Origin: Cohnella sp. WQ 127256
GTDB lineage: Bacteria; Bacillota; Bacilli; Paenibacillales; Paenibacillaceae
Direction: 5' to 3'
NCBI RefSeq assembly: GCF_024519285.1
Contig: NZ_JAMZCY010000004.1
Location: forward strand, 248,001-312,000
DNA: 64,000 nucleotides
In this document: piece after piece, positions 7,224 through 16,513 of the stretch
Numbering within the stretch: position 1 is the stretch's first letter
Layout: each line of letters starts with the position of its first letter
Notes under the pieces: model-generated
Told to the model about the DNA's origin: nothing
The model's input: only the letters and a program-made list of their open reading frames with translations
The model's database searches: none
Translations under genes and position numbers: made by a program

Positions 7224-9616
7224 TGAGGTCCCCCGCCTCCGTTTTGATTCAACATCAAGTCGTATTCCGTTTGCGTCACTAGCGTTGTCATCTTCAGACC
7301 AACATTTTCAAAATCGTTGCTGAAATGATTTACTACAAACGCTTTAACCGTATACTTATCATTCGTAGCTGCATCTATTACGTTGAACTGCGCAGAATAT
7401 GTTCCTGTATACACATCCAACTCTGAAGCTACAATGCTTACAGGTGTATTTCCGTCCATCAATTCAAAGACAACCGTTTGTGTCGACCCATAATTACTAT
7501 CAATATAAATATCTTCATTTCTAAGTAGATTGACTTTGGCCAGTATTCCGCCTTGCGTGCTGATTACCGGTGTAGTCATGTAAAAGAGTTCGGATGAATG
7601 AAATGCATATCCTCGAACTTCTTTCCTACTATAACCGTCCGCATCGATATATACGTAAAATTCGATACCTTTATCAAACACACCCTTATTGATCGTAAGC
7701 TTGCCTGCAGTTAAGGTGTATTCCGAGTCGGTTAAATTCCTCTCAACATTATTGTCATATCTTCTTACGATCACATCTCTTACTTTACTTCTCCATACCG
7801 CATCGTCCTCAAATATGAATTCACTTGCTGCATTACTGAAGAAATATCCCTTAAGGTCAGGAGTGTTGTGTGCAATCACTGTTTTAATTTCTAAGTTCTT
7901 CATACCACCAATGATATGCGAATAACTTACCGCTTCTTTTTCAACAATAACTTGAAGGGTGCCGCTTTTCTTCGGAATATCGAATAGAACGACCAATCTG
8001 TTTCCTTGGATTGTCACAACATCTTTCTCGGTTAAAGGTAAGAAAGTTACGCCTTGATCCGTTGAAACCTTGATCTTTTCTTTTAAATGCGATGACCCGG
8101 CAACAATCGTATTGTCCAAAAGATCGAGATTAAACTCTAGGTTTAACCAACGACCATTATGAGAGATGTTTGCTTTGTTAAAGTTTAATGTTTTTTGAGG
8201 GTACAGATCTAAGCTTGGTACATCATACAAAATATTTCCTGCTGTGTCTTTCAAAATGTTCGACTCAAAATAAATGTAATACCGAGTTTCATTCAATGGT
8301 GAATTAAACTGAAGAGTCATAGTATTTCCTGATATTACCACATCATTAAGGAGGCTGCTCCTCACATCATTCCAGTAATAATTACGTATATGTGTTTGGG
8401 ACGCTATCGAATCTGTATTACTCACCACATCTTCATCAAACACATATGTCAGATTCATTAAATCACTGGAAAAATAGTAGTTTATCAGTTTCGGTGCCGT
8501 AGAATCTCCTACTCCTCCTGTTTGAAGCGTAGAGGTTACTGTATTATTTTGCGAGATATTTCCGTCCTTGTCCTTTAGCACATAACCATTAATAGCTATC
8601 TGATTATTTCCGCCTGTGAGGGCTTGCGCGAATCTTATGATAAGTTTCCCGTCTTCAATGGATACCGTATCACCAGCGATCAAAGTTGTTTCGACGTCAT
8701 TCTTCAATAATTTAATGTAGTCTTTTAATTCACCTTCAATCGCATCCGTATTCTCGAAAACACTCTCGTTAAAAGTAATAGTCACCTGTTTGTTATCCTC
8801 GCTAATTACTGCGCTTTGAATAACTGGTGGTGTTATATCTAGATTCATCTCATCATTGAGATTACCTGCGTTATCCTTGAAGGTGCCGCTAGCAATTTTA
8901 ATACGCGTATTCTTACCTAAAATAACTTTCATACCGTAATCATTTTCTAAATATATCCAATTTCCATAAAATTCAATATACATATGTTCCGGAAGTGCCT
9001 CAAAGGTCACTCCATCCGTCGAAATACTCAATTTGCTTCGTAAAAAGGTCTCTATATTTTCGGTAGTGTTATAATATAAATATTCATCAAAATACAAATC
9101 CACCCAAGAACCATCCCCGGAGTTTGACCCTACATAAGCAGGAGCCTTAAGATCCAACGGCTCTGTTGTTGCGTTGCCCTCATAATAAACACCAGGTTGG
9201 AGCACAAAATATTGACCTTGAATTTGAATCTGATTGACATCTCCTGTTAAAGGGACATCAAAAGTAAGGACGAACACGGTTTGATCGTTTCCATCGGGAG
9301 ATGTCGGCGTAACAGTCACTGTATTCGCAGCAGAATCAGCCGTCATGCTCACAAATGCACCTGGATCGGTTCTTTTCACATATACAGCATCCGTAACAGA
9401 CACATCTGATAAAGGGTTCATCAACACATTTGTAGTCAATGTAACCGTTTTATGATCCGCGCTGATGGTACCATCAATGATATTTTCATCACTGATCCAT
9501 CGTGTATCAGCCGCATACGCCGTGCTTCCACCCGGTGTTAACAGTCCAGTCAACCCGCCCAGTACCATTAACATGGCCAAGAAGATCACTGTTGCTTTTT
9601 GTTGAATTTTTCTCAT
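7220..9616 (-). CDS. Secreted multi-domain Ig-like/SwmB-type protein
   Basis: A 798-residue protein with a signal peptide (residues 1-35, ending AYA-ADT). Repeated beta-sandwich units follow, carrying the NQIQIQG, NQIAINGYVLKDKDGN and YFESNILKDTAGN signatures of bacterial Ig-like and SwmB-type domains. There is no SLH or LPXTG anchor, so it probably relies on its SLH partner encoded immediately downstream. The last residues, NGGGGPQ, are encoded by the purine-rich stretch that also serves as ribosome binding site for the next gene. The ATG at 9616 follows ATAGGAGGAAG. Function is unknown; a wall-associated adhesive or structural role is inference. Confidence 0.8.
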   Translation of the reverse strand: MRKIQQKATVIFLAMLMVLGGLTGLLTPGGSTAYAADTRWISDENIIDGTISADHKTVTLTTNVLMNPLSDVSVTDAVYVKRTDPGAFVSMTADSAANTVTVTPTSPDGNDQTVFVLTFDVPLTGDVNQIQIQGQYFVLQPGVYYEGNATTEPLDLKAPAYVGSNSGDGSWVDLYFDEYLYYNTTENIETFLRSKLSISTDGVTFEALPEHMYIEFYGNWIYLENDYGMKVILGKNTRIKIASGTFKDNAGNLNDEMNLDITPPVIQSAVISEDNKQVTITFNESVFENTDAIEGELKDYIKLLKNDVETTLIAGDTVSIEDGKLIIRFAQALTGGNNQIAINGYVLKDKDGNISQNNTVTSTLQTGGVGDSTAPKLINYYFSSDLMNLTYVFDEDVVSNTDSIASQTHIRNYYWNDVRSSLLNDVVISGNTMTLQFNSPLNETRYYIYFESNILKDTAGNILYDVPSLDLYPQKTLNFNKANISHNGRWLNLEFNLDLLDNTIVAGSSHLKEKIKVSTDQGVTFLPLTEKDVVTIQGNRLVVLFDIPKKSGTLQVIVEKEAVSYSHIIGGMKNLEIKTVIAHNTPDLKGYFFSNAASEFIFEDDAVWRSKVRDVIVRRYDNNVERNLTDSEYTLTAGKLTINKGVFDKGIEFYVYIDADGYSRKEVRGYAFHSSELFYMTTPVISTQGGILAKVNLLRNEDIYIDSNYGSTQTVVFELMDGNTPVSIVASELDVYTGTYSAQFNVIDAATNDKYTVKAFVVNHFSNDFENVGLKMTTLVTQTEYDLMLNQNGGGGPQ

Positions 9617-9713
9617 TTTATTCTTCCTCCTATAATTCTTTCATTTCAGACTAAAAATAAGTATATCCGACGCCAATGACGGCAAAATGACAAACTCCAA
9701 CACAAGGAAATGC

Positions 9714-9745
9714 AAAAAATAAGAGCCCTCACGATCGGGGCTCTT
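9714..9745 (-). terminator. Rho-independent terminator of the two-component operon
   Basis: On the minus strand AAGAGCCC (9745-9738) pairs with GGGCTCTT (9728-9721), followed by TATTTTTT. It separates the response regulator gene from the surface-protein operon downstream. Confidence 0.85.
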
Positions 9746-9765
9746 GATTTTCCGTATGTCCTATT

Positions 9766-10902
9766 CTATGAATCCAGCTCTGACAGCAATTCATCGTATA
9801 AAGCAGCAGCTTCAGGAGAAGGTTCAATTCCAATTTCTTTATGTAAAGTGTCCTTATATTGCATATATCGCATTGTTAAAGCTTCCTTGTTCTTCTGTAA
9901 TGCCAAAGCCTTCATAAGCAGCATCATGGATTGTTCGTCCAGCTCGTTGTGGGCAATGAGCTTCATCAATAACCGGATGGCCGTACTCGTCTCATTTCTA
10001 TTTAACAAGCTGACGCATAAGCGATGGGAGAATGAAGTATATAGCAGTGATATCCGCTCGACCTCATTCCACGCCCAATCAAAGGCACGATCTCCAAACA
10101 AATTCCCCGTATAAAGCTGTTCAAGCTCTAACGCCTGTTCGATAAGGGTCTCATCCACTTCCGTCATCTGTCTGCAGCCTTCTTCAAAACGTAGAAGATC
10201 AACACGCACATCGTTAAGACTTAGCGCATAATGGTTGTTGTCGGAATGCAAATACTCCTTCAGTCCAACCGTATCCAATGCCTTGCGCAGTTGATAGACC
10301 GTCGTGTTTAAATAACTTTCAGCATTCTTCTGTGGCATGCCGCCAAACATATCTTCAATGATACGAATTCTAGATACGAATCTACCTTTATGGATGAGCA
10401 AATACCCGAACAGTTCCGCACTTTTACTTGATTTCCACTTGACCCTCTCGCCCCGTGAATTCTGAATATCGACCCCACCTAAGCAGTTGAACGCAACTTC
10501 ATTAGAGGCTGGCTCCCGCTTCGCTAGCAATAAACGTTCTGATCGTTTTTCAGTAAGTGCTCGTTGAATTGTTTTGTGGAGCCTATCTTGATCAACAGGC
10601 TTTACGATGTAGTCGAAGGCATAGACATCGAAGGCATATATCGCATATTCTTTGTGAGACGTTACAAAGACCAGCTTCGTCTGTCTGCCATTCTCCCGTA
10701 ATCGTTGGGCAAACTCCATTCCGCTCTCCCTCGGCATGCTAATATCTACGAATACCAGGTCCACCTCGTGGTTCATTAAATAGGAAAACGCAGTTTCCGT
10801 CTCAAAGAACCTTCCCACAATCTCAACATCTGAAGCCTTGGCAAGCATCCGGTTCATAATGAGATGCATCGCCTTTTCATCATCGATAATGATGACCTTC
10901 AT
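9766..10902 (-). CDS. Response regulator with winged-helix and BTAD output domain
   Basis: A 378-residue cytoplasmic regulator. A receiver domain occupies residues 1-118, with acidic DDE at 7-9, the phospho-acceptor Asp in LVFVDISMP near residue 53 and the conserved Lys in IVKPVD. A winged-helix Trans_reg_C-like segment follows at about 150-220 (SAELFGYLLIHKGRFVSR), then a helical BTAD domain (about 225-370), as in SARP/AfsR-type regulators. Its ATG overlaps the kinase stop by one base (TGATG), so the two are coupled. The in-frame GTG one codon earlier is less likely. The surface-protein operon beyond the terminator is a plausible target, by proximity only. Confidence 0.85.
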   Translation of the reverse strand: MKVIIIDDEKAMHLIMNRMLAKASDVEIVGRFFETETAFSYLMNHEVDLVFVDISMPRESGMEFAQRLRENGRQTKLVFVTSHKEYAIYAFDVYAFDYIVKPVDQDRLHKTIQRALTEKRSERLLLAKREPASNEVAFNCLGGVDIQNSRGERVKWKSSKSAELFGYLLIHKGRFVSRIRIIEDMFGGMPQKNAESYLNTTVYQLRKALDTVGLKEYLHSDNNHYALSLNDVRVDLLRFEEGCRQMTEVDETLIEQALELEQLYTGNLFGDRAFDWAWNEVERISLLYTSFSHRLCVSLLNRNETSTAIRLLMKLIAHNELDEQSMMLLMKALALQKNKEALTMRYMQYKDTLHKEIGIEPSPEAAALYDELLSELDS

Positions 10903-12698
10903 CACATTGCCCCCTTCAAGCTCGATCTTATAGATGGAGCTTCGGGAGGAGTTGGGATAGAGAAATAAAAGGTGCTGCCTTGCGAAGGTACACTGTCAAA
11001 CCAAATATCCCCCCCGTTTAAGCGAACAAACTCCCTACATAAGGTGAGTCCCAAACCTACGCCTCGCTCACCGGCAGTTCCGGCTGAAGAGACCGGATAC
11101 GCTTCCTGCAGCAACGAGTTGGCTTGGTCTGCTGATATTCCTTCTCCTGTGTCACTCACAGATACAATCATTTTATCGCTAATACGTTCTGCTTTTAATC
11201 GGATGCTGCCTCCGTAATCAGTAAATTTAATAGCATTGGAAAGTAGGTTTCGGATAATCAAATCGAGCATTTCTTTGTCAGCATAAACAAACGTATCCCT
11301 AGGGATTTCGGATATCATTTGAATGTGCTTGCCCTCGCTACGAACTATCATTAAACGCAAACTGGTCTGAACCGTGATAGCCAAATCCCTTTCAATCGGT
11401 TTAAAAACCATGCCACCCCTTTGGCTCCGAAACCAATCCAGCAAGCTTTCTACTAATGTAAATGTATTCTGAATTTGCTGTCCCATTTCGTGTACGATTT
11501 CCTCATGCTTCTCGCCGCAAGCCTGCATCTCGTCCTCCATCAGTTCCATCAGATTGACGAGTACGGCAAGAGGATCGCGAATATCATGAGCAACAACGTT
11601 AAACATCTTATCCTTAAACGTATTCAACTCGCTTAACTGTCTCGCATTATCGAGCAGTCTATCCTCTGCCCGCACCACTTCCGTTACATCACTTAATCTA
11701 AGCATTTTGCCAACGGGCATTTCCTTGTTATTGCGAATTAGCGATAGTTGGACATTATAAAATGGTTCATCCGCTCGACCTGAAATTTGGACTTTGCTAA
11801 CGGAGGAAGGCTCTTGCATAATCCTCTCAAGCAGTAGGGGATAACGGGAAAATACTTCAATGGCTGGGTGCCCCACTTCTTTTTTATGTAATCCTTCAAT
11901 GACCCGATGTGCCGAGTCGTTAAAACTGATTAAATTGTGGTCCAGATCAAACACGATAACCGCATCCTGTATCGATTCAAATACTTTTCGCAGAGCTAAT
12001 GGGGCTAATTTCAGCATGTCGAAATGATAAATACCTAACATATAGAATATACCTGAGAAAACAAATCCAAATGGAGAGAGGTCAATGGACACGCCGAATA
12101 CACCGCTGAGATAAAGGAGTGGAAATCCAAAAGGACCACAAGAGCCGATCAACATTAAGGCTATTTGCTTCTTCATGTGAGGCTTCGCTTTTCGATACAT
12201 TTGAATCAGTAAACCCATTCCTATTACAATAAGGATATAAGAATAGGCAATATGAAGTTGGTATAAGGGTCCTTTCACCAAAGAAACCAAGGGGAAACCT
12301 TCCGACTCATTTAACGTCATGCTCTTGTAAAACAAATGATGCCACTCATTCGTATAATGAGCCGTAAATGTAACCATAGGAATAGCCATCAACAGCGCAA
12401 CAACCCATTTTCGAATGAACGATTGATAGCCCGTATACTGCAACAACATAATAAACCAAAGCACAGGTCCAAAAGGAATGCCGATATATTCAATGCGAAG
12501 CCAGAAGCGTATTTGCTCTAATGTCTCACTGACAACTTCAAAGGCATATCCGAATGAGTAAAATACACCGGTTAACAGAGCCAAGCCATAGCTAATCGCA
12601 ATTGGAAGCTCTCTTCTTTTCCAAGATAGATAGCACATGACCAGCGAGCAGCAGGTGGCTGCTATCAGCAGTACGGATAGATACAGATTGTAATTCAT
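10902..12698 (-). CDS. Sensor histidine kinase with 7TM N-terminus and PAS domain
   Basis: A 598-residue membrane kinase. Residues 1-225 hold seven membrane segments resembling the HisKA_7TM sensory module. A PAS domain lies about 235-340. The HisKA dimerisation region carries FNVVAHDIRDP with the phospho-acceptor His at residue 371. HATPase_c motifs follow: an N box (NLLSNAIKFT), a G1 box (DTGEGIS) and a G2 box (GVGLGLTLC). It forms a coupled pair with the BTAD response regulator immediately downstream. The ligand is unknown. The ribosome binding site before 12698 is only GGGGG with a long spacing, so the start is less certain than the reading frame. Confidence 0.9.
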   Translation of the reverse strand: MNYNLYLSVLLIAATCCSLVMCYLSWKRRELPIAISYGLALLTGVFYSFGYAFEVVSETLEQIRFWLRIEYIGIPFGPVLWFIMLLQYTGYQSFIRKWVVALLMAIPMVTFTAHYTNEWHHLFYKSMTLNESEGFPLVSLVKGPLYQLHIAYSYILIVIGMGLLIQMYRKAKPHMKKQIALMLIGSCGPFGFPLLYLSGVFGVSIDLSPFGFVFSGIFYMLGIYHFDMLKLAPLALRKVFESIQDAVIVFDLDHNLISFNDSAHRVIEGLHKKEVGHPAIEVFSRYPLLLERIMQEPSSVSKVQISGRADEPFYNVQLSLIRNNKEMPVGKMLRLSDVTEVVRAEDRLLDNARQLSELNTFKDKMFNVVAHDIRDPLAVLVNLMELMEDEMQACGEKHEEIVHEMGQQIQNTFTLVESLLDWFRSQRGGMVFKPIERDLAITVQTSLRLMIVRSEGKHIQMISEIPRDTFVYADKEMLDLIIRNLLSNAIKFTDYGGSIRLKAERISDKMIVSVSDTGEGISADQANSLLQEAYPVSSAGTAGERGVGLGLTLCREFVRLNGGDIWFDSVPSQGSTFYFSIPTPPEAPSIRSSLKGAM

Positions 12699-12802
12699 AG
12701 ATAATCCAAACCCCCGTGCAGGATCTTATCTTTCATTCTGCACTTCTATGCTATCAGAATTGAGATAAAAAACCATATAAACCTTTTTATTTGCTTGAAT
12801 CA

Positions 12803-12852
12803 CAGAAAAAGACCCTTCCAGCGTCATTTCGACGCATGAAAGAATCCTTTTT
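12803..12852. terminator. Hairpin terminator downstream of the DUF3900-like gene
   Basis: A hairpin with GCGTC/GACGC at its core (12821-12835), extended by partly wobble-paired arms, has a T run on both strands: TCTTTTTC on the minus strand and CCTTTTTTT on the plus strand. It could stop transcription from either side, chiefly that of the gene ending at 12853. Confidence 0.7.
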
Positions 12853-14004
12853 TTAATCCAAACTCGGAGCTTCACCGCTCGCTCTTCTCTTAACTCCGTT
12901 ACCAAGACGTCGCAAAACCTCTTGCATCTCTTCTGGATGGAGGAGCTCAATCGGCGATACACCTTTATCGAATTGAAAGTTATCCCCTTCGATCAGGACA
13001 ATATATCTACCATTCATTCGGGCAATATGAATGTTATTACCGTAGTCGTCCATATGCCCCTTAATCGTAACATCATCTAATTTGAACTTGAGCTCTAGAT
13101 CAGGCTGCAACTCCACAATATGCTTAGTCGCCTCTACGACATGCTCATGTGTCCATTTTTCCTGCAAATCGCGTTTTTCCCCAGCCGCCCATACATCGAA
13201 CAGTTGCTTTTCCTGACGCATGGCAATCGTTTCTTCCGTCTCCGATGTCTCTTCAACATTCTCGACGCTATGATAAGGAATATCGGCGCCTTGCCATTTG
13301 GTTTCCATATATTGATTGACCATTTCCATTACCTGCTCAGAGACGATTTCCGGCTTGGACTTCTCGTAGCTAACATACTTCAGAAAATCCTCAAAATATC
13401 TCGCATGAGAAGCCTGATGAATCTTGAGCTCCCATTCCTCCAGTATTCCCTCTTCTGGCATGTGCGGGTATTGAATGGACTTGATATTCTTCGCGTTAAT
13501 CGCCATTTCCACCTGGGAGATCAGGCTCTTCTCATCCGACACCCGTGCGATCTTCGATTCGAAATCACACTTAAATAAGAAGAGGAACGGATCATCGAAC
13601 AGCTCATTTAGCTTAGCCGAAGCCAGGACGAATGCCCCACCTCGGACCGAATTGGTGTCCATATAGATACGAAGCAGGTCATCGCTAAAGTTCTGAAATT
13701 CTGCTTTGTCCTCAGCCGTCCTCAACCTTTGAAACAAGTTATAGTTGGGATTGCTCGTCAGATCGTGCCCAGGCTCCACGACAAAACGTCCAATTTTCGT
13801 CGGCACTTGCTCCGACGCTGCGTTAATTTCCGCTTTTCTTTTGGCGATGCGCTTGAATTCTCCATCAAGGAACGACTTCAGCTCGCTATCCTGGTATTCC
13901 TCATGTGTTAGCGTTTGATAATGCTTGTATTTCTTAGGGCCATCCGGATCGGTTCCCTCTGTTTGAATAACAAAGAATGATAAATATTGAACGGCAAATT
14001 TCAT
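12853..14004 (-). CDS. Uncharacterised protein, DUF3900-like
   Basis: A 383-residue soluble protein with no signal peptide or membrane segment. It begins MKFAVQYLSFFVIQTEG and contains the block QVPTKIGRFVVEPGHDLTSNPNYN near residues 65-90. It is rich in charged helices and ends in a short basic tail (RRLGNGVKRRAS). From memory it resembles the Bacillus/Paenibacillus DUF3900 family, for which no function is established; this match was not verified. It is monocistronic, with a terminator immediately after the stop. The ribosome binding site is CAGGGAGAT, about six bases before the ATG. A small overlapping frame at its 3' end is a shadow. Confidence 0.65.
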   Translation of the reverse strand: MKFAVQYLSFFVIQTEGTDPDGPKKYKHYQTLTHEEYQDSELKSFLDGEFKRIAKRKAEINAASEQVPTKIGRFVVEPGHDLTSNPNYNLFQRLRTAEDKAEFQNFSDDLLRIYMDTNSVRGGAFVLASAKLNELFDDPFLFLFKCDFESKIARVSDEKSLISQVEMAINAKNIKSIQYPHMPEEGILEEWELKIHQASHARYFEDFLKYVSYEKSKPEIVSEQVMEMVNQYMETKWQGADIPYHSVENVEETSETEETIAMRQEKQLFDVWAAGEKRDLQEKWTHEHVVEATKHIVELQPDLELKFKLDDVTIKGHMDDYGNNIHIARMNGRYIVLIEGDNFQFDKGVSPIELLHPEEMQEVLRRLGNGVKRRASGEAPSLD

Positions 14005-14180
14005 ATTGATCTCCCTGTCGGCTAATAGGTAATCGTACAGTCTAATCGAATATTATCAGGTTCGGCAAGGAACGACAACCCTTGTGTTACGACATACCCG
14101 AGTCAGATTGTGTAAATAGAAATCAACCCTTTGGGAATAGTATGGAGGTGATCTTAACTTTAGGAGGGACCTTTTTTCCA

Positions 14181-14318
14181 ATGGACGACACGCATGAATT
14201 TGTAGAAAAATTGCATGATACACAGAAGAAGGACAAGCAGAACAAGAAGCGCCAAGGGGATTCCAGCGAGAAGGCCGGACAGAAGCTGCCAGGTAAGCAG
14301 CATAGCACAAATAAATAA
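14181..14318 (+). CDS. Small charged protein, DUF4023-like (45 aa)
   Basis: A 45-residue hydrophilic protein starting MDDTHEFVEKLHDTQKKD and ending LPGKQHSTNK. It matches the pattern remembered for the Firmicute DUF4023 family (THEFVEKL...TQKKD...KLPNKQH), whose function is unknown. AGGAGG lies 13 bases before the ATG, which is rather long. An in-frame ATG 13 codons upstream is possible but would add a stretch unlike the family. A clear terminator follows about 50 bases downstream, supporting a real single-gene transcript. Confidence 0.7.
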   Translation: MDDTHEFVEKLHDTQKKDKQNKKRQGDSSEKAGQKLPGKQHSTNK

Positions 14319-14368
14319 GATGTTGTGATGCACAGTGGATTGAACAAATGGACTAAGGTACAAAGATT

Positions 14369-14401
14369 AGCCCCACACTCGGAAGAGTACTGGGGCTTTT
14401 G
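14369..14401 (+). terminator. Rho-independent terminator after the DUF4023-like gene
   Basis: AGCCCCA (14369-14375) pairs with TGGGGCT (14391-14397), with an inner ACTC/GAGT extension and a GGAA loop. TTTT follows on the plus strand. Confidence 0.85.
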
Positions 14402-14419
14402 GCTATATTCAATCCTGAT

Positions 14420-15247
14420 TCACTCTACGATATCCGTGGAAAAGAAGAAAGCCGGATCCTCTCGGTCACACTCCGCTAACGTAAATTCTGTTCCTTGCTG
14501 ATTGATGCTTTTGCAGAATGTTATTACTTTAGTAGGGGAACCGAAGCTATCCCATGTATTATCAAAAGTGAACTCAATCGTCTCACCGTCGAATATCAGG
14601 TCTTGAAAAATCGCTCCTCCTTCGAGGGTGTAGGAAGTCATATGCACTTCACTCGGAGTCCCCTTCTTCACATCCTTCATAAATTGAGTCCACTTATCCA
14701 GATTCACTAATTTACCATGTTCGTTCACGACTTCTCCATTGTTCGCTGCCTGCTCGGCGGGATAGGTAATTCCACGGATGAGTTCACTGAGCTTATCCGC
14801 GGCTTCTTCTGACACTGTGTAGCCTGTACCCGTATTGGATACATAAGTATACATACCAGCGCTGTCTTTCTGCGGGCTCAACCATAAATGAACGGTAGTT
14901 TGTTGATCGTCCCCATCTACGAATATCAGGTCATAGTCAGGCTTCCTGACGTCTAGAATTCCATTTATTTCTACCGCAGATTCTAATGACTCCGTGAACA
15001 AAGCGATTTGTTCCGGTTCTTCAAATGTAGCCAGCACCGCGGGATTTACACTTCCAAAACGTTGCGAGCGGCTTATCGTCACTTGCTTAACATTCAGCTT
15101 GCCCCAGCTCACAGGTATGTATTGTTCTGCCTGAACAGGTGCCTTTGTTGAAGCTTCCCTAGGTGGATTTGAACTTGCACCCGAGTTTGCTGAGCTACAC
15201 CCCGCAACCCCTATAGTCAGAACTAGAAGCCATATTAATCTAATCAT
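14420..15247 (-). CDS. Uncharacterised lipoprotein
   Basis: A 275-residue lipoprotein precursor. A short basic N-terminus and hydrophobic core lead to a lipobox GVAGC, so the Cys is probably lipidated and the protein sits on the outer face of the membrane. A Ser/Asn/Pro-rich linker follows, then a mixed alpha/beta domain with no recognisable family signature (KPDYDLIFVDGDDQQTTVHLWLS in the middle). The second of two in-frame ATGs (15247) is chosen because GGGGGT sits eight bases before it, whereas the first ATG at 15253 is only two bases away. It is monocistronic and converges on the DUF4023-like gene. Confidence 0.7.
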   Translation of the reverse strand: MIRLIWLLVLTIGVAGCSSANSGASSNPPREASTKAPVQAEQYIPVSWGKLNVKQVTISRSQRFGSVNPAVLATFEEPEQIALFTESLESAVEINGILDVRKPDYDLIFVDGDDQQTTVHLWLSPQKDSAGMYTYVSNTGTGYTVSEEAADKLSELIRGITYPAEQAANNGEVVNEHGKLVNLDKWTQFMKDVKKGTPSEVHMTSYTLEGGAIFQDLIFDGETIEFTFDNTWDSFGSPTKVITFCKSINQQGTEFTLAECDREDPAFFFSTDIVE

Positions 15248-15335
15248 TCTCATACACCCCCACTTGAACAGACGTTAACTTTGGAAATTTGTTGCAGATA
15301 ACGCGAATTAACACTTACCTATTTGCATCTACAGC

Positions 15336-15369
15336 AAAAAGCCCCATCATCCTAATCCGATGATGGGGC
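15336..15369 (-). terminator. Rho-independent terminator of the DUF3243 gene
   Basis: An 11-bp perfect stem, GCCCCATCATC (15341-15351) with GATGATGGGGC (15359-15369), has a seven-base loop and a TTTTT run on the minus-strand side at 15340-15336. Confidence 0.9.
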
Positions 15370-15388
15370 CAGCTTTATGTTGAGACCC

Positions 15389-15739
15389 TTAATGCTTATG
15401 CTGAGTCTCCGCCAAACGTACGAGCATGTGCGCGAGCGTGTGCTGTTCTTCTTTCGTGCCGACCTTCCACAGCTCTTGGAGAAGCATCTCTTCATTATTG
15501 CGAGGCTCCTCATGACTAGCTAGATAATCCGCTACCTTCTGAGCAATCTGAGCCATTTGCTCCTCGTTCATCCCAATACTCTCGGCCAGCCTAATCCGCT
15601 TGTTAAGGTAAACCTTAAATTCACCAAAATTTCTTAGAATCCGATCTCTTTCTCCGGGGGCGATTCTTGAGATCGCGCTATCTACCTTACTCGGATCAAT
15701 GTCACCGTCTTTAGCCACGACATGGTTGTACTCACTCAT
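15389..15739 (-). CDS. DUF3243-family protein (YmfJ-like)
   Basis: A 116-residue acidic, helical cytoplasmic protein. The core RIRLAESIGMNEEQMAQIAQKVADYLASHEEPRNNEE followed by LWKVGTKEEQHTLAHMLVRL matches the Bacillus YmfJ/DUF3243 family. The family is small and of unknown function. Here it carries about 35 extra N-terminal residues compared with YmfJ. The ATG at 15739 is chosen over one seven codons upstream because AGGAGG is seven bases before it. It is monocistronic with a strong terminator. Confidence 0.8.
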   Translation of the reverse strand: MSEYNHVVAKDGDIDPSKVDSAISRIAPGERDRILRNFGEFKVYLNKRIRLAESIGMNEEQMAQIAQKVADYLASHEEPRNNEEMLLQELWKVGTKEEQHTLAHMLVRLAETQHKH

Positions 15740-15824
15740 CTGAAATCCTCCTGTAGCCAAGTGCTTACATTAACATTTTATCCGAGTTTAATGGATTTGA
15801 ACCGGAGACAGGTTTGATACACCT

Positions 15825-16343
15825 TTATAAGCCTTGATTTGAAAGCTTAACGACTTCCATCAGACTGATTTTACTTTTCGATAGATCCTCATATAGCCAC
15901 GGCTCTTGGACATGATCGACGAATAACACCCCATTGAGATGGTCGATTTCGTGTAGCATACAACGAGCTAACAAGCCTTCTCCTGCTAGCTCAACCGTTT
16001 CTCCCTGGCGATTAAGAGTCGTTATTTTTACCTGATTAGCTCTATTCACATAGCCGTGATAGCCGGGAAAGGATAAGCAGCCCTCTGCCCCCTCTTGCTC
16101 CCCACTTCTCTCTATAATTTCCGGATTAATGAGCTCAATTAAGCCTTCTCCACAATCCATGACGACGATACGTCTAAGAATTCCCACTTGTGGAGCAGCA
16201 AGCCCCGCACGACCCTCCGTCGCATAGAGCGTCTCTGCCATATCATTGAGTAGCTTAATAATTTTGGGCGTTATCTCTTCAACTGGCTTGGCTTTCTTAC
16301 GTAAGATCGATTCTCCAAAAGGTACAATATTCAACACGGACAT
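15825..16343 (-). CDS. def: Peptide deformylase
   Basis: A 172-residue metalloenzyme that removes the formyl group from the initiator Met of nascent proteins. All three family motifs are present: GLAAPQVG (residues 47-54), EGCLS with the metal-binding Cys89, and HEIDHLNG with metal-binding His131 and His135 and catalytic Glu132. The start at 16343 (MSVLNIVPFGE) follows GGAAGGGG. The longer reading, 20 codons upstream, has no family precedent. The gene is alone here rather than next to fmt, as the major copy often is, so it may be a second paralogue. Confidence 0.93.
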   Translation of the reverse strand: MSVLNIVPFGESILRKKAKPVEEITPKIIKLLNDMAETLYATEGRAGLAAPQVGILRRIVVMDCGEGLIELINPEIIERSGEQEGAEGCLSFPGYHGYVNRANQVKITTLNRQGETVELAGEGLLARCMLHEIDHLNGVLFVDHVQEPWLYEDLSKSKISLMEVVKLSNQGL

Positions 16344-16456
16344 CTCAATTATGCCCCTTCCGTATATTAAGGTGAAGTATGAACCTAATGTACTATACTG
16401 CAATCACTTCCACAACAGCCTACTATTCTACAGAAAAAAAAGGATTTCCGCGCAAC

Positions 16457-16504
16457 GCAAAAACAACGAACAGGTGCATGAAGCAGGCAGCAACTGTTCG
16501 TTGT
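16457..16504. terminator. Bidirectional terminator after the CBM9-like gene
   Basis: A 12-bp perfect stem, AACAACGAACAG (16462-16473) with CTGTTCGTTGTT (16493-16504), has T-rich sequence on both sides. It lies ten bases after the minus-strand stop at 16514. Confidence 0.85.
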
Positions 16505-16513
16505 TTTATTATT

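Noticed and set aside
12726..12962. 78-codon minus-strand ORF
   Set aside because: It overlaps the 3' end of the DUF3900-like gene in another frame and runs through its terminator.
14056..14363. Three small minus-strand ORFs with hydrophobic stretches
   Set aside because: They are opposite the DUF4023-like gene and its ribosome binding site; hydrophobicity comes from reading its Lys/Gln codons backwards.
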